A stretch of DNA of 64,000 bases, taken from NCBI GenBank assembly GCA_024698585.1, contig JAILRB010000001.1, positions 1-64,000 of the forward strand, in the 5' to 3' direction. Each line of letters starts with the position of its first letter. Within the stretch, counting starts at the first letter, position 1. The position numbers and the translations under genes were made by a program. This DNA comes from Eubacterium sp. Lineage in GTDB: Bacteria; Bacillota; Clostridia; Lachnospirales; Lachnospiraceae. Below are positions 63,274 to 64,000 of this stretch, piece after piece. The notes below the pieces were generated by a model that saw nothing but the letters and a program-made list of their open reading frames with translations, was not told the DNA's origin and searched no databases.

Positions 63274-63831
63274 TTATTTTTTTCTAAGCTTCACCCATTT
63301 CCCGTAAGCTACGCTTTTCGTGCATGCTCCGATTTTGTAATAAGTAAATGCTCTGATTCGAATATAATATTTTCTACCTCTTTTCAACTTCTTACGGAAT
63401 AAAGTTGCAGATTTAGAGACGGTAGTTTTGGAAGCCTTTGACCTTCTTAACTTTCGGAACTTTCACTCCCAGCACACTAGCAGGCTCTGTCGACTTTTCA
63501 GATTGCATTTCTTTCGCTGTCTGTGTTTCTGTTTCACTCTGGGATTCCTGCGATTGGCTTTCCGTCGTTTCATTATTCACCGGCTGAAACGTAGCACTGT
63601 TCAAAGAAACCTCTTTCCCGGACCAATTAACAAAACGAATCTGTTTCGCCTCCTCTGTCATATCATAACATACTACCCACTCCGCGTCAGAAATTTTCAC
63701 ATCCACATCAAATAGAAAATCCTTGTATCATTGGAAACACTAAGGTGGAGCCCATCTTCCAATTTTCGTACGGATGATACATACAGCCGATCTGTCTGAG
63801 AAACATTTTCCTGCAGCATCGCTGTTCTCAT
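63274..63831 (-). pseudogene. Remnant of a secreted FN3-like surface protein with two frameshifts
   Basis: Three consecutive frames make one decayed protein. The first (from ATG 63831) reads RLYVSSVRKLEDGLHLSVSN; the second (around 63706-63413) reads VDVKISDAEWVV, a Ser/Glu-rich linker and KVKKVKGFQ; the third (about 63403-63274) reads KKLKRGRKYYIRIRAF and ends WVKLRKK. The last is the lysine-rich FN3-like module seen in other proteins here. Frame changes near 63720 and 63415 and loss of several residues of the module point to a pseudogene. Confidence 0.78.
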
Positions 63832-63892
63832 TATAGGTGGTTTTCCTCCGCAAATTCAGGTTTATCGCGGTGCCAATTCGCATTTCTCTGCG

Positions 63893-64000
63893 CTACAATA
63901 CACCTGATAACATTTCTTTCGCCCACTGATACTGACCTTTGTCTTTATACTCACGATAGAATACTTCTATCATCATGGTCAGATACAAAACAATGTCGTA
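63893..64000 (-). CDS. C-terminal 35 codons of an unknown gene (runs off the window)
   Basis: An open minus frame continues to the window edge and ends at TAG 63895-63893. It includes MMIEVFYREYKDKGQ and WAKEMLSGVL. The stretch has helix-like composition but matches no family I can name, and coding status is uncertain from such a short piece. Confidence 0.4.
   Translation of the reverse strand, partial: YDIVLYLTMMIEVFYREYKDKGQYQWAKEMLSGVL

Noticed and set aside
63893-64000. Transposase or integrase end at the window edge
   Set aside because: The 35 visible codons show no recognisable transposase or integrase motif.

Overview
The window looks like a chromosomal segment of an AT-rich, low-GC Gram-positive anaerobe of the Clostridia, most likely family Lachnospiraceae (inference). 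The signs are strong AGGAGG ribosome binding sites, an S10 ribosomal-protein operon, a Spo0A-type DNA-binding domain, a meso-diaminopimelate dehydrogenase, DegV and CD3324-type proteins, and many secreted lysine-rich or leucine-rich-repeat surface proteins. No tRNA, rRNA, prophage, transposase or Cas gene was seen. Most genes lie on the minus strand.

Layout. 1-1.54 kb: start of the S10 operon (rpsJ-rplC-rplD', minus) with a good promoter and a folded leader. 1.56-1.99 kb: a non-coding patch with a nested inverted-repeat element and ten 27-bp tandem repeats. 2-9.4 kb: a methyltransferase, membrane proteins, a trkA-trkH-phosphopantetheinyl transferase operon, an XRE/S24-like regulator and a divergent protein made only of a Spo0A C-terminal domain. 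9.4-13 kb: a BspA-like surface protein and a marR-degV operon. 13.1-21.3 kb: a six-gene operon (beta-helix lipoprotein, HlyD/MacA-like adaptor, ABC ATPase, MacB-like permease, response regulator, histidine kinase) whose promoter carries three 11-bp-phased direct repeats typical of OmpR-family regulators, so the operon probably controls itself. 21.3-21.8 kb: a phased repeat array (array A).

21.9-45 kb: an XRE-AbrB regulator, an acyltransferase, a secreted tandem nitrilase-fold amidohydrolase with a structured leader, LysR, surface proteins, an S1-domain protein, a cell-wall amidase, an ECF sigma/anti-sigma/lipoprotein operon, a solute-binding protein with ddh, an L,D-transpeptidase, a DUF1015 protein, a three-gene ABC-2 exporter and an MBL-fold hydrolase. 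45-56 kb: a DUF4832 secreted protein, PTS enzyme I, a secreted lipase, an Fe-S aldo-keto reductase, an HD hydrolase, a frameshifted membrane protein and an SDR enzyme.

56-64 kb: an Lsa/Vga-like ABC-F gene with a roughly 310-nt leader (consensus promoter, leader ORFs, terminator overlapping the leader ORF stop), a zinc-ribbon XRE regulator, a Nudix hydrolase, a nuclease-like protein, two GNAT acetyltransferases and pseudogene remains.

The most unusual signal is a repeat family seen at three intergenic loci: array A (64-bp period), array B (63-bp period) and a short element C (63-bp period). Each alternates a short core with its reverse complement at exact spacing. A longer segment between cores is partly conserved and a 20-24 nt segment is variable, which resembles CRISPR layout without being CRISPR. 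I do not know its function.
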